Source: Protonemura montana (lineage: Eukaryota; Arthropoda; Insecta; Plecoptera; Nemouridae). From it: a stretch of 64,000 nt of DNA. The DNA lies in NCBI GenBank assembly GCA_947568835.1, contig OX387612.1, positions 6,324,001-6,388,000 of the forward strand, in the 5' to 3' direction. Positions 46,466 to 58,344 of the stretch are shown piece after piece; position 1 is the first letter of the stretch; every line of letters starts with the position of its first letter. Made by a program: the position numbers and the translations under genes. The notes under the pieces are model-generated. The model saw only the letters and a list, made by a program, of their open reading frames with translations. It ran no database searches and had not been told where the DNA came from.

Positions 46466-47660
46466 GGGCAGGATTAAAACTTGCTCGATGACTTCCTGCT
46501 CCCCATCGAGTTTGCACCAGCTCCGAGCGAGAGCGCTCCCACCCGGACACGTGATCACTAGCTGTCAGTGCATTCATTTGTTTTTCAATTGCACCCTCGA
46601 AATTCTCGGAGCAAGAAAGAGTGCACCGGGAGTGACTTGAGAGCGATGAACTCTGCCAGTCGAACACGTGAAAGTTGCACTGGGACAGAGACACATGCCC
46701 AGTCGAACACGTGAAAGTTGCACTGGGGCAGAGTCACATGCCCAGTCGAACATGTGAAAGTTGCACCGGGGCAGAGTCACATGCCCAGTCGAACACGTGA
46801 AAGTTGCACTGGGGCAGAGTCACATGTCCAGTCGAACACGTGAAAGTTGCACTGGGGCAGAGTCACATGCCCAATCGAACACGTGAAAGTTGCACTGGGA
46901 CAGAGTCATATGCCCAGTCGAACACGTGAAAGTTGCACTGGGGCAGAGTCACATGTCCAGTCGAACACGTGAAAGTTGCACTGGGGCAGAGTCACATGCC
47001 CAGTCGAACACGTGAAAGTTGCACTGGGGCTGAGTCACATGCCCAGTTGAACACGTGAAAGTTGCACTGGGGCAGAGTCACATGCCCAGTCGAACACGTG
47101 AAAGTTGCACTGGGGCAGAGTCACATGCCCAGTCGAACACGTGAAAGTTGCACTGGGGCAGAGTCACATGCCCAGTCGAACACGTGAAAGTTGCACTGGG
47201 ACAGAGTCACATGCCCAGTCGAACACGTGAAAGTTGCACTGGGACAGAGTTACATGCCCAGTCGAACACGTGAAAGTTGCACTGGGACAGAGTCACTTGC
47301 CCAGTCGAACACGTGAAAGTTGCACTGGGACAGAGTTACATGCCCAGTCGAACACGTGAAAGTTGCACTGGGACAGAGTCACATGCCCAGTCGAACACGT
47401 GAAAGTTGCACTGGGACAGAGTCACATGCCCAGTCGAACACGTGAAAGTTGCACTGGGACAGAGTCACATGCCCAGTCGAACACGTGAAAGTTGCACTGG
47501 GATAGAGTTACATGCCCAGTCGAACACGTGAAAGTTGCACTGGGACAGAGTCACATGCCCAGTCGAACACGTGAAAGTTGCACTGGGATAGAGTTACATG
47601 CCCAGTCGAACATGCAGATCGGTCCCCGTGCACACCTGTAGTGGCACCGGGACAGCATTT
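46466..47660 (+). repeat. 43-bp minisatellite B, third array with head and tail
   Basis: A head with caccagctccgagcgagagc and gctgtcagtgcattc (shared with 41.9 kb and, in complement, with 62.8 kb) is followed by about 22 units from 46654 to 47612. A distinct tail follows (cagatcggtccccgtgcaca, agtggcaccgggacagc). Units carry CACGTG. Confidence 0.93.
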
Positions 47661-48404
47661 TAGTTGTAGTCTTGTAAATAAAAATATGATTTTTAATAAA
47701 CAACCGACAAATTTTGTTTTAACAATGTAGATACTTTTAATATTTAAGTATTTTATATTTTTTGCCCCAGTTTTGCATGATTGGTTACATAAAGCATAAT
47801 TACAAATATGACGATAACCTTTAATACAATATATTTTATCATTAAGGAACACTAATAATAAAAATACTTAACGCATTGCAGGGTTTTTCAAGTAATATCA
47901 GATTTTTCAACTTTTATCTTCTTTGTGAAAAAATCACTGGATACAATAATCTATCGGTTTCACTTCATTCAATATATAGGCTTAGTCGCAAAGACATGAA
48001 TGGTCTATTTGTGGACTTATTTCTTCTTTTTAAGGTTCACATTCTTAACCTTTTCAATAGGAAACTTGGGATGTGCCGTTCGGTTATTGGACTACTTGTT
48101 AGACTTGCTGTCACGGGCATTGCTAAACTTAGCCAATGAAATAACTCGCTGGTCTTGGGGTTAGTTGGAGAATATTTATGCTGAGAATTCGAACGCAAAA
48201 ACAGGAAAATCTTTAGCAATATATATAATTTCCAAAAGTTGATTTCAGCTAGGCTTAAGTTTGCTTTGCTGTCGCCTATAAATAGTTCAAAGTACTGCAT
48301 GACATAAATAAGTTACTTTTTTCTTTCTGATTTGTGCTTATTTATTTTAAATGCATAATGAATAACGGATATGCCGCATTTTTTCAGAATCAGGCTTGAT
48401 TTTT

Positions 48405-48850
48405 TTTTTTATGTAAATTTATGAAGAAAAGCCTTGTAGCATCTTTAACAATACACCGATTCGAAGAATTGATAAACATTTTTCAAAAGACATGTTTTTG
48501 TGATCAAAGAAAAGTCTAAAAATAGAAAAATCTCTTCGGCGAAAGTTATTTCCTTTGAACGAGTCTGATTCTCTTGTGACCTACTTTTACGATCCGTGAA
48601 TAAGTGCTATGTTGATTGAGATTTTAAAAACATTGATATTTTAGTTGTGTGTAGAGGAGCCAAGTTTTTTCTGCTGGTTCCTTCTAGGAGCTCTAGATGG
48701 AGGAGCCAAGTTTTTTCTGCTGGTTCCTCCTAGGAGCTCTAGATGGAGGAGCCAAGTTTGTTCTGCTGGTTGCATTTGGGAGTTCTAGGTGGAGGAGCCA
48801 AGTTTGCTATGCGGGTTGCTTCTAGGAGCTCTAGATGGAGGAGCCAAGTG
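48405..48850 (+). repeat. Dispersed repeat E with 46-bp minisatellite, copy 1
   Basis: About 245 bp (tgaagaaaagccttgtagca, aatacaccgattcgaagaat, gaacgagtctgattctcttg) followed by about four 46-bp units (ggaggagccaagttttttct, gctggttcct). The whole assembly recurs at 50366-50800. Confidence 0.82.
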
Positions 48851-48910
48851 TCAGAAGGCCCGAAGACCTTGACAGGATATAGTCTGGTATTTGATAACCA
48901 CTGTCACCAC

Positions 48911-49573
48911 TGATCTATATTTACCGAGCTGACCAGAAGCTGCTAAGACTTCCTGAGGTTACAGATAATTGTGAAGAAATGGATGGTTGTTGGGTCGCTA
49001 GCTTTATGGCACTAGCTTGATCAGAGGTAATAAATGAAACTCACCATGGTAATATTTGTCAGCCGTTCGGGAGGAGGTGACAGGTAAAGGTACCTGGAGT
49101 CAGGACTGCTGGTCTGCTGGCTTGACACTTAAGTTATAATCTGTACAATGTACAATTGGCGAAACGATAGAATCACAACTCACTCTCACTCAACTGAACT
49201 TTGTGAACTTAACTTAACTTCTCGCTGCACTGCACTCCCCTGCTCTCCCAGAGCCTTACGCCCTTATCCCTTATATATTGATCGTTTATCGCCTTTCTAA
49301 TGATAACATAACAAATAACATAAAACAAACCTTATAGTTGAAAAGGTCTAGTGACCAGTGAAAGGGATCTAATAATAATCATCCTTTCCCTTATTTAGTA
49401 AGATACATGCATAACATGTTGTTCTACTATCGCCATGTGCAGATGATGACCCAATGTACAGAATATGGTCATTGGCCCGAATAGTCGTTAATTAGAAGGA
49501 TGGGTGTCATATCGGGATGCTGTGTCAGTATGTACCTTCCGTTTGCTCGGAGGGAAGATCTCACTTTCCAACA
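48911..49573 (-). mobile_element. LTR of an LTR retrotransposon, minus strand
   Basis: Read on the minus strand, it starts TGTTGGAAAGTGAGATC and ends in CA, with a TATA-like atatataaggg in the middle (49270 region). Just past its end, tggtgacagtgg fits a primer-binding site matching a tRNA 3' end. Only about 70 bp of internal sequence remain before another repeat, so this is an LTR with a stub of the element. The exact ends are by inspection. Confidence 0.5.
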
Positions 49574-49884
49574 TGGCTCCCTTATCCCTGTTATTTTTCG
49601 GGCCCGCTTGAAGAGAAGGTCCAAAAATTAAAAAAAAAAAAGGTGAGTTTATGAATGATTAAGAGGCAGGCAGTCGATATTCGAATATAAGTAGTAAAAT
49701 TTGTTGTGATCCTAATTGTACCTGAAGGCAATGTCAATGCAGAGACGCTTGTAGATGCGTATCTATGGCTGAATATAAACTAGTTGTATATGCATTGCCT
49801 ATCTAGGTTCTTCATCTATTGCATAGTTCATAAGTGGTTTGTACCCTTTGCTTTAAAGCTACAACTCGTTTGTTGTTTTATTAT

Positions 49885-50075
49885 TAACAACACTATAACC
49901 GTCTCAAGTATTGATGCCCAAACGGGCACTCGAACCCCGATCTCCACCTATCGCGGGTGGAGATCGGGGTTCGAGTACACGTTTGGGCATCAATTTTTGA
50001 GATGGTTATAGTGTTGATAATAATAAAATACCCCGCGCATTGCAAACGTTTGCAATTCAAATAAGATTTCATCCT
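49885..50075. repeat. Head-to-head palindromic tRNA SINE
   Basis: Two partial tRNA-like blocks face each other: caaacgggcactcgaacccc … ctatcgcgggtggagatc … ggggttcgagtacacgtttg. Both outer flanks read gtctcaagtattgatgccca or its inverse. The tail gcattgcaaacgtttgcaat lies on the right. Confidence 0.75.
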
Positions 50076-50097
50076 CATTTGTTGTTATTTAAAATTA

Positions 50098-50290
50098 TTG
50101 GCAAGCACAGAATTGATCCAACTCAACCGGCATTTGACACAGCGATCAGCAGCGTGCTCGGACTCTCTGGAGGACTCGGAATTGTTTTTGTGTGACGTTG
50201 GTTCGGCGGGTCATCTCGTTGACGAGTGGTTACATGTCACTCGTCTTGCAGCGATGGTCGTAGATTGCCACGAAGAGGCAGACTGATTGT
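50098..50290 (+). other. GC-richer stretch with an open frame
   Basis: The 62-codon frame (start TTG) contains NRHLTQRSAACSDSLEDSEL. Composition is unlike its AT-rich surroundings and it lies next to repeat E. I cannot tell whether it is a gene fragment or part of a mobile element. Confidence 0.2.
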
Positions 50291-50365
50291 GGCCGCGTCG
50301 CCGGGGTGACCGGTGTCTGAGATGACCCGGGACCTCATGCCGCTCCCGTTAGTCTTGGTTTTTTT

Positions 50366-50800
50366 ATGTATATTTACGAAGAAAAGTCATTTTCTTGTAG
50401 CATCTTTAACAATACACCGATTCCAAGAATTAATCAACCTTTTTCAAAAGACATGTTTTTTCTGATCAAAGAAAAGTTTAAAAATAGACAAATCTCTTCG
50501 GCGAAAGTTATTTCCTTTGAACGAGTCTGATTCTCTTGTGACCTACTTCCACGATCAGAGAATAAATGCTATGTTGATTGAGAGTTTAAAAATATTGACA
50601 TTTTAGTTGTGTGTAGAGGAGCCAAGTTTGTTCTGCTGGTTGTATTTAGAAGCTCAAGGTGGAGGAGCCGAGTTTGCTATGCGGGTTGCTTCTAGGAGTT
50701 CAAGGTGGAGGAGCCAAGTTTGTTCTGCTGGTTGTATTTAGAAGCTCAAGGTGGAGGAGCCAAGTTTGCTTCGAGGGTTTTATTTAGGTCTTCAAGAGGA
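50366..50800 (+). repeat. Dispersed repeat E with 46-bp minisatellite, copy 2
   Basis: Same order as copy 1 at 48405: the ~245-bp block, then about four units of ggaggagccaagtttgttct type. The two copies differ by scattered substitutions. Confidence 0.82.
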
Positions 50801-51269
50801 ATTCACTGCGCAAACTCTAAATGTAAAATCGAAAGTATTAAAATTAAATATAGCTTAAAATCTTTTAAGCTTACAAGCTAAAAAATAATTAAAACATTTT
50901 TTTTTTTTTAGGAAATTGGCTGTCACTACTTCAATAATTAACTATATAAGATATTCCAATATTTAAAGATCGCATTTAAATGTGATGAAGAACATTTCAA
51001 AAGGGTTCTTTCTTCGATTGGTGTTTGTCTCGTTAGGTGTCAAAATTTTTACCCGTCGTATAATCGAAGACCTTAGCTTTTTTGCGACTTCAAATACCCA
51101 CCCAGCTGGACAAGGAATAAATCAATGATAAATCCAATAAAACCACTCAATAAACCAAACAAAATCCAGTGTATTCATTTAGACAGCTTACCTCTTTCAA
51201 AGGTAAATACTTATTTTTACAAATGCAAGAAACCACTGATACACTTCAATATACACATTACCATGCTTA

Positions 51270-51625
51270 TATATTTTTACTATTGTGATGTATGTTATTA
51301 ATAATAAGTATTTAACCAAAGAAAGTAATGATAAACACCACGATTATACATTAAGGGCAAAGATTAACTTATATGACTTAACAACAATAAATTACAGTAA
51401 AGGACCTATTGCATGTGGTGTGAAATTATTTAATCATTTACCAATGGATATAAAATGTAAAAGTAACGATAAAGATTTTTCAAGCAGACTGAAAAACTAT
51501 TTAATGGGCAACTGCTTTTATTCTGTTAATGAGTTTATTAATAACGAGATTGTAAATATTGTGTGACTTTCCAATGTTATTTGTAATGACCAATCTGGAA
51601 ATAAAATGCTTATTATTATTATTAT
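51270..51625 (+). mobile_element. LINE 3' end: C-terminus of a reverse transcriptase ORF
   Basis: The frame ending at 51564 reads SNDKHHDYTLRAKINLYDL … GPIACGVKLFNHLPMDIKC … FSSRLKNYLMGNCFYSVNEF. This matches the usual end of non-LTR retrotransposon ORF2 proteins (Y-x-T-R, G-x-K-L-F-N-x-L-P, F-x-x-x-L-K-x-Y-L, C-F-Y-S-x-x-E-F). After the stop there is a short 3' UTR and a TTA microsatellite tail. It is 5'-truncated. Confidence 0.7.
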
Positions 51626-51629
51626 TATT

Positions 51630-52485
51630 ATAATGCACCTGAGTTTTTGCGATACATTTTACATTCATAAATCCAATAAAATGCTTCATAATTACTTTTA
51701 CCCTTGCCTCGAAACTGTAACGTGAAAACTTTCATGACTTCTGTACTCCGCTGAATGAAAAGCCTGAGGCAGTAAACTCGGCGAATGAGAATCTACTAAT
51801 CAGTTAATCCACGTCCTCACATTGCCAATTAAGCTAGCTAAATTCAGGCCGGTCAACTTTTCATTCATCTAACTCATTGTTGGAGCGCGGACAATGAGAG
51901 CAATACCTCAAAGTTGCGCGTGTATTACAGGCTAATTAGCTGATATTAACTTGACCATTTCAGCGCAGAATTTTCACAAGAACAAAGAAGTTATTAAAAT
52001 TCAGATTTTTGGTTGTGCAGATTTAATCAAAATTATTTTTGAGAGTGGTGCCTGACTCAACCAAAATGTTTTGCTGCGATTTGAGCTTCAAACCTTCATA
52101 GATATATTAACTATAATTCAAATTATATTTTTTTATCTAAAATTTTTACTGGGTATATTGAGAAAACAAATAAATTACAAGAGACTATGTTTTAAAAAAT
52201 TTGTAAATAAATATCGCAATTATTTGGAAAATGTATGAGAATGGCGGAAGATCAAGGAGATCAACTGAATACAAAAAATAAGGGAGGCTTTTCAAAATCG
52301 TTGGCTCGTGCATTTTTTATGTGAAGTTTGGTAGTGTTTACAGGTTGACAGAAATCTTTTACAACGCGTGTAACTATAAGATAATTTAATATTTTTTATT
52401 GTGAAAAGCGTCAATCTGTTTGGTAGTGTTAACAGATTAAAGAAATTTCAGATCCACAGCTGTTACGAAAACTCGATTTTATTAT
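51630..52485. other. AT-rich intergenic sequence
   Basis: No gene recognised. The text around 52355-52440 (cttttacaacgcgtgtaact) recurs at 52650-52710, beside the 26-bp array. Confidence 0.4.
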
Positions 52486-52489
52486 AATG

Positions 52490-52600
52490 AACACTATAAC
52501 CATCTCAAACATTGATAATAATAAATCATAATAAATGATAATAATTTTATTGATATTAATAAAATACCCCGCACATTGAAAGCGTTGCAATTTAAATAAG
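52490..52600 (+). repeat. tRNA SINE remnant
   Basis: aacactataaccatctcaaa and the tail (aaaataccccgcacattgaa, gcgttgcaatttaaataaga) are kept; the tRNA block is lost. Confidence 0.6.
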
Positions 52601-52795
52601 ATTTCATTTAAAACTTATTTTTTTTCTTCTGAAAAACGCCTTGAACAGGTTCTTTTACAACGCGTGTCACTATAAGACGAAATAATATTTTTGATTTTGA
52701 AAAAAGTCAATCTTTTGCCAATAGTGTGATGAGTCGCCTAGTTTTTGTTTCGTCGCGATCAGAAATGTGGTTTGGCCGATTAGTTGTATCCAGAA

Positions 52796-53372
52796 CCTAG
52801 ATATAGACCTGAGTAAGCTCCCACTCCAATAGACCTGAGTAAGCTCCCACTCCAATAGACCTGAGTAAGCTCCCACTCCAATAGATCTGAGTAAGCTCCC
52901 ACTCCAATAGACCTGAGTAAGCTCCCACTCCAATAGACCTGAGTAAGCTCCCACTCCAATAGACCTGAGTAAGCTCCCACTCCAATAGACCTGAGTAAGC
53001 TCCCACTCCAATAGACCTGAGTAAGCTCCCACTTCAATAGACCCGAGCAAGCTCCCACTCCAATAGACCTGAGTAAGCTCCCACTCCAATAGACCTGAGT
53101 AAGCTCCCACTCCAATAGACCTGAGTAAGCTCCCACTCCAATAGACCTGAGTAAGCTCCCACTCCAATAGACCTGAGTAAGCTCCCACTCCAATAGACCT
53201 GAGTAAGCTCCCACTCCAATAGACAGGAGTAAGCACCCACTCCAATAGACCTGAGTAAGCTCCCACTCCAATAGACCTGAGTAAGCTCCCACTCCAATAG
53301 ATCTGAGTAAGCTCCCACTCCAATAGACAGGAGTAAGCTCCCACTCCAATAGACCTGAGTAAGCACCCGATA
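52796..53372. repeat. 26-bp minisatellite, about 22 copies
   Basis: The unit is agacctgagtaagctcccac plus tccaat, with very low divergence. The 26-bp period keeps frames open on the minus strand, which explains the long repeat-only ORFs there. Confidence 0.95.
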
Positions 53373-53399
53373 CAACAGTCTTAATACGAAATACTAAAA

Positions 53400-53985
53400 C
53401 GCAAAGACAAAAATAAGAAAATATTTAAAAAAGGTGTCTGGTGTTTAACTTTTTTTAAATATGCTAAACAGGCTTATAAACACATGTTTACTCTGCAATT
53501 TACCTCCGAACTCGGAGAATTTCAGCATCTCAACGAAACTATTCGCTGAACCTCTACACTTTGTTCGAATATCTCGCCGACACAAAGTTAATTTAGCAGC
53601 AAATATTTAGCAATTAGCCACCATCTTCTTGACGGTCTTCTCTTGAAATTAGCTTGGCTTTGGGAAGCTTTGAAATCAGGCACGAAACACAGGTAACGCT
53701 AATAAAGTGCATTCTAGATTAATTACCTGTAGTTGAAGGGGTGAGACGTGAAGGGTGAAATGGGGTCGTTGTTTTGTCAGACTCGAACGTTGTCGGGGAA
53801 TTACAAAGCTTTCCTAGAGCGCTCTTATTCCTTTATGAAAATTGGTGTCGTTTCCTTTATGATTATATAGTTTGATTTTTGTTTTATTCAATTTGTTTGA
53901 TTGATTTTCTGAATATTACCACACTATTTCTTATCGGTTTTCTTTTTTTACGCAGTACTTTCCACTTAATAAAAGCAAATATCAG
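53400..53985. other. Intergenic sequence
   Basis: No feature that I can support. Confidence 0.35.
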
Positions 53986-53989
53986 AAAA

Positions 53990-54310
53990 TTGCTATTTAG
54001 TTTATAAGTATAGTCAGAGATACAGGTTAGTGTTAAACTTTCTGCTGAGCAAACGAGCCGGTAATATGTGGTTATGGTAGGTGCCACGTGATGGCGCTTG
54101 CAGCCGTTTTTTTTAACAACCTCTACGTTTCAATAACTATGAGTCAAAATATCGATACATTTATATCGCTCGTTGAGGTAAGCATCAAAAGAGATTAATA
54201 ACGCGTAAACCAGTGTCAAACGCGAGTAATCTGCGAGAAATAACGAAATTAAGTGTCTTAACACTCGAAACGACGGTGACTCCATCTATTAGCATCCTTG
54301 AAACCTCACT
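53990..54310 (+). repeat. Dispersed MITE-like family D
   Basis: First block (gagccggtaatatgtggtta, gccacgtgatggcgcttgca) and second block (aaacgcgagtaatctgcgag, acgacggtgactccatct) are both present. Confidence 0.65.
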
Positions 54311-55670
54311 TTCCACTCAGCAAGAACCGAATGAGTTCATATTTCATTATATTTGAATCGTATATACAATATATGATTCTATATATCATATTTGAGGAGG
54401 CTAAAAAAAACTTCACAAAGCTTACTTTCAATTTAAGTGATTGCAAATATCAAGTTCCCTCGCAACTCAAAACGATTTCATGTCTACTAATATTTGGCCA
54501 CCGACAACTTGAAAAGATCCAGCGGCATTTGGCACAAAAGCAAACCAACACGTAGGTGGATGTAAAGGAAATATATTCCTTTGTCCGCAACTAATATTGA
54601 ATCTTGAACGCTTGATACCACTCGCGAATATTTCCTAAACACCCTTGACGACAACATCCCTGTAAACAATAATGGACCACACTTTGAACTCGAAATTCAT
54701 TTCGAAGAATTGAATACAGGCATGATTTCCTCTGCTAATTATTCGCTGTACTCTGCGATGGACAGAGAGCAATTAAGAAAGTCTCTGCCGAACACGAAGG
54801 GGTTTTTGCTAGACAGACAGGGGGTTGAGGTTCGAAGGGGTTTCACCATACAAGAGGTATAAGAGACAACACCCTTTAAATCATCTCGTGTTACCCATGA
54901 CAACCTGTAGCGGCGGGACAAAGGAACTATTTAACGCTGGACTCTGGACTCTGGTTAGCTTGAAATTATTTTCACTTGAGTGGGCTTTCATTTATGTGTA
55001 GACGACAGTATAGAAATTGTTCAAAGGGATTCTATGACATAGTCACTTATATGTTCGCTCCTTGCTTCATCATCATGGAATCGTCAACAAAGGATCATGT
55101 ATTTTGTGATATGCGTAGGTACATGCTAGATTTCTATATCCATACACTGGGACTGCTGGCTGATTTTTTTTTTGAGGAAACGGAATGATACCGTATTGTG
55201 TGCGTAGCGGGTACGCGCGTAGGTGGGTGGGTTGAAGTGGGTGGTGAATGAGAAGGGAGAATATTTAAACTAATAAATTCATACCAGTCACATGATTTTG
55301 TGAGCTGAAATTCGTCAAAGAATAGTTGAATATCAGAGTTTGAGAGAGGTTTGGTGTGTTTTAATAAGGTTTTGGTTGAAATATTCATAAAGATTTGAGT
55401 TTCATGATTGATTGATAAATGTGGTTTAGACGCACTGTTTTGTCATTTGGTATTCTAATACCAACTTTAAACACTAGGGGCTTGATCAACAAAAGAGAGT
55501 CAGCCTCGATGTTTAAAAATGATCAGCCAATCACAGACTGTGTTTCCAGATTTCAAAAGATTGCAAGGCGAAAAAAAAAAAAAAAAAAAAAAAAAATGTG
55601 TTTCTAGACATTGGTTTTTGTAATTTTTGTTGTGATAAATAAACAAATATTAAATCAAAATTGGTATCTC
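54311..55670. other. Intergenic sequence with SINE scraps
   Basis: No gene supported. There is a SINE tail fragment near 55404-55446 (minus) and a 26-base A run at about 55571-55596. Confidence 0.4.
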
Positions 55671-55677
55671 TGATTAT

Positions 55678-55945
55678 TGTGTTTAACGACGCACTGTTTT
55701 GAGAACGAGCCTTGTGGCACTGGTCTAATGGCGTCGATGAGTAGTTAGATAATGAAGGTGATGATGAACCTAACCTAGTCTAGAAGAGAAGAGGGGAAAC
55801 CCGGTGCCGGCACGTAGCCTACTCCTGTCGAAGAGCACCAAGTGGACCACCGGTTTAACGTCCCTTCCGAAGGACGGTACAACTCGAACAGCAGGATTCC
55901 TCCACAAATCCATGCTGTCAAGAGGTTGATAAGTCGAAACTTGCT
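55678..55945 (-). repeat. 5S-headed SINE lacking its head, minus strand
   Basis: Tail and body complement (gtgtttaacgacgcactgtt, cgtcccttccgaaggacggt, atccatgctgtcaagaggtt). It stops before the 5S region. Confidence 0.8.
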
Positions 55946-56820
55946 GGTTTTTATTACTACACCGCTTTGCCACTAGTTCCGCTAGTGGGTTGATGATTAA
56001 CGAATGTGTTTTCTTCAATTACTTTATGCCAACTATAAATTTTATCATAAAACCCGTTACAGTTTTATCTGAGTGAATATCTTGGCTACATTGACAAAAT
56101 AAATCATTGTTTTGACACTCAGAGTGTTGCAGTATCCAAAGCCATTGCGGGTTTATATATTTTTTAAAGCCACACTCGGTTTTATTTCAATAAAATGTTT
56201 AATTAAATGGAAATGAAATTTGTTTGGCTTGGAAAGAAAGCTAGACTGGATAAAAGTCCAACTAGACCTGTATACGAATAAATACGGTTTAAATAGAAAG
56301 GAACATTTGCGTGGAAACGTGTATTTTTAAAGTCTCTATTACTAGGACTTGTATTGAAAAAAAAGTAAAGTTATAAATTTAAACCTGATTCTCTGTAGGT
56401 ACTAAGATATACTAGCAATCATCAATTATCATTGAAATGTCCTCAAAGATACCGTGTTTATTAATTACACTGGGATTAAACAAATTTGCTGTAATCATGG
56501 GTTTCTAGAGCCTGATGTATTTCCATCACGGAACCCAATTGAATGCACTTTTCATTGAGAGGCAAGTGATTAAAATACATTAGCAAATCAAAAGTCAGAT
56601 TCATGGGCCGCTTTGGGATATGTAGAGTAATTGAAGGTAAATACTATAAATCAATGTAAACTTCTTTTAAAAGAAATTTTGGTCTTCATTCAATTTCTGT
56701 ACCGATTTCTTTGTATTACCAAAAAAAGTAAAAAATGTAATGATTTGTACATCAAAATGTTTTACGCTATCTAACGATCTGCAAGATATTTTATCAGAAA
56801 ACACTCAACGGTTTAACATT
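55946..56820. other. AT-rich intergenic sequence
   Basis: No gene or repeat family recognised. Confidence 0.35.
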
Positions 56821-56935
56821 ACATTATTAGGAACACTAATACCCTCTCAAAAATTGAAGATTTCGTTCCACTTGCTTCGCTCGCTGCACTCGTCAAAAAT
56901 TTACTCAGAAAATTGCCAGTAAATCGCAAGTAAAG

Positions 56936-56989
56936 ACAGATTTTGAAATGTACATAGGTAATATTACCTATGTACATTTCAAAATCTGT
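56936..56989. repeat. Perfect 54-bp palindrome
   Basis: Each half is 27 bases, acagattttgaaatgtacat then aggtaat, with no spacer and no mismatch. A tRNA-SINE flank fragment (aacactaataccctctcaaa) lies about 110 bp upstream. Confidence 0.9.
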
Positions 56990-57364
56990 TGAAATTGAAT
57001 ACCACTCAAAAACAGCATTTTTTTTTTCATTCCACCATCTTTATCCTCATGATGTCTCAAAGCACTGAATATTTGATATCTGTAACTGATTAATTTCAGA
57101 TCGCCATAGAAACCCTTAAATGCTAATGAGGATCTCTAACATTGATCTCCACCATCTTAATTAGCAATGGTCGAGATTAGTTCCTCTAGATGCTATGAAT
57201 GGTTTAAGGCAGGGGCATTCTCTTGAAAGACGGTTACGTTAGTTACAAGCTTCTTAGCTTTGAAGTGATCAAATAGCCACTGAAACTTGTGACTATAGCA
57301 CTTGTGACGTCAGCAGAATATGAAACATGAGATGACTATGTTATAGCAACATATGATGGTGATA

Positions 57365-57770
57365 TTTCGAACACATGACCAGTTCTGTCCGGGAGAGAGG
57401 TTGGAGGGATGAAAGTTAAGTAACACTGCGCTGGGTCAGGTATTGGATGGATGACCATCATACACATGACCAGTTCTGTTCGGGAGGGACGTTGGAGGGA
57501 TGAAAGTAAGTAGGTGCAGCAACTTCACTCGCCTTGCCTATCAACCTCTCGACAGCATGGATTTGTGGAGGAATCTTGCTGTTCAAGTTGTACCGTCCTT
57601 CGGAAGGGACGTTACACCTGTTTTCCCCTTGGTCTTCAACAGGAGTAGGCTACGTGCCAAAACTGCGTTTTCCCTTATCTCTTTTGGGGTTGGATAGGTT
57701 CATCATCATCCTCATTATCATGCACTCATTAACCGACGCCATTAGACCAGTGCCACAGGGCCAGATGTCA
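57365..57770 (+). repeat. 5S-headed SINE
   Basis: Two partial head units (gcgctgggtcaggtattgga), the body (ccgtccttcggaagg) and the end accagtgccacagggccag. It runs directly into the 41-bp array. Confidence 0.85.
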
Positions 57771-57776
57771 ATTTCA

Positions 57777-58343
57777 AATAACCTGGATAGAGCATAGGAT
57801 CCAGCCGGCTGATTTCAAATAACCTGGATAGAGCATAGGATCCAGCCAGCTGATCTCAAATAAGCTGGATAGAGCCTAGGATCAAGCCAGCTGATCTCAA
57901 ATAACCTGGATAGAGCATAGGATCCAGCCAGCTGATCTCAAATAACCTGGATAGAGCATAGGATCCAGCCAGCTGATTTCGAATAACCTGAATAGAGCAA
58001 AGGATCCAGCCAGCTGATCTCAAATAACCTGGATAAAGTAAAGGATCCAGCCAGCTGATCTCAAATAACCTAGATAAAGCATAGGATACAACCAGCTGAT
58101 CTCAAATAACCTGGATAGAGCATAGGATAAAACCAGCTGATCTCAAATAACCTGGATTAAGCATAGGATACAACCAGCTGATCTCAAATAACCTGGATTA
58201 AGCATAGGATACAACCAGCTGATCTCAAATAACCTGGATTAAGCATAGGATCCAGTCAGCTGATCTCAAATAACCTGGATTAAGCATAGGATACAACCAG
58301 CTGATCTCAAATAACCTGGATTAAGCAAAGGATACAACCAGCT
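57777..58343. repeat. 41-bp minisatellite, about 14 copies
   Basis: The unit is gctgatctcaaataacctgg plus atagagcataggatccagcc plus a. Left units carry gatccagcc and right units mostly gatacaacc, so two subfamilies are spatially separated. Confidence 0.93.
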
Positions 58344-58344
58344 A

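Noticed and set aside
52670..53375. Repetitive ORFs up to 224 codons on the minus strand
   Set aside because: Pure translation of the 26-bp minisatellite; no start context, no splice signals.
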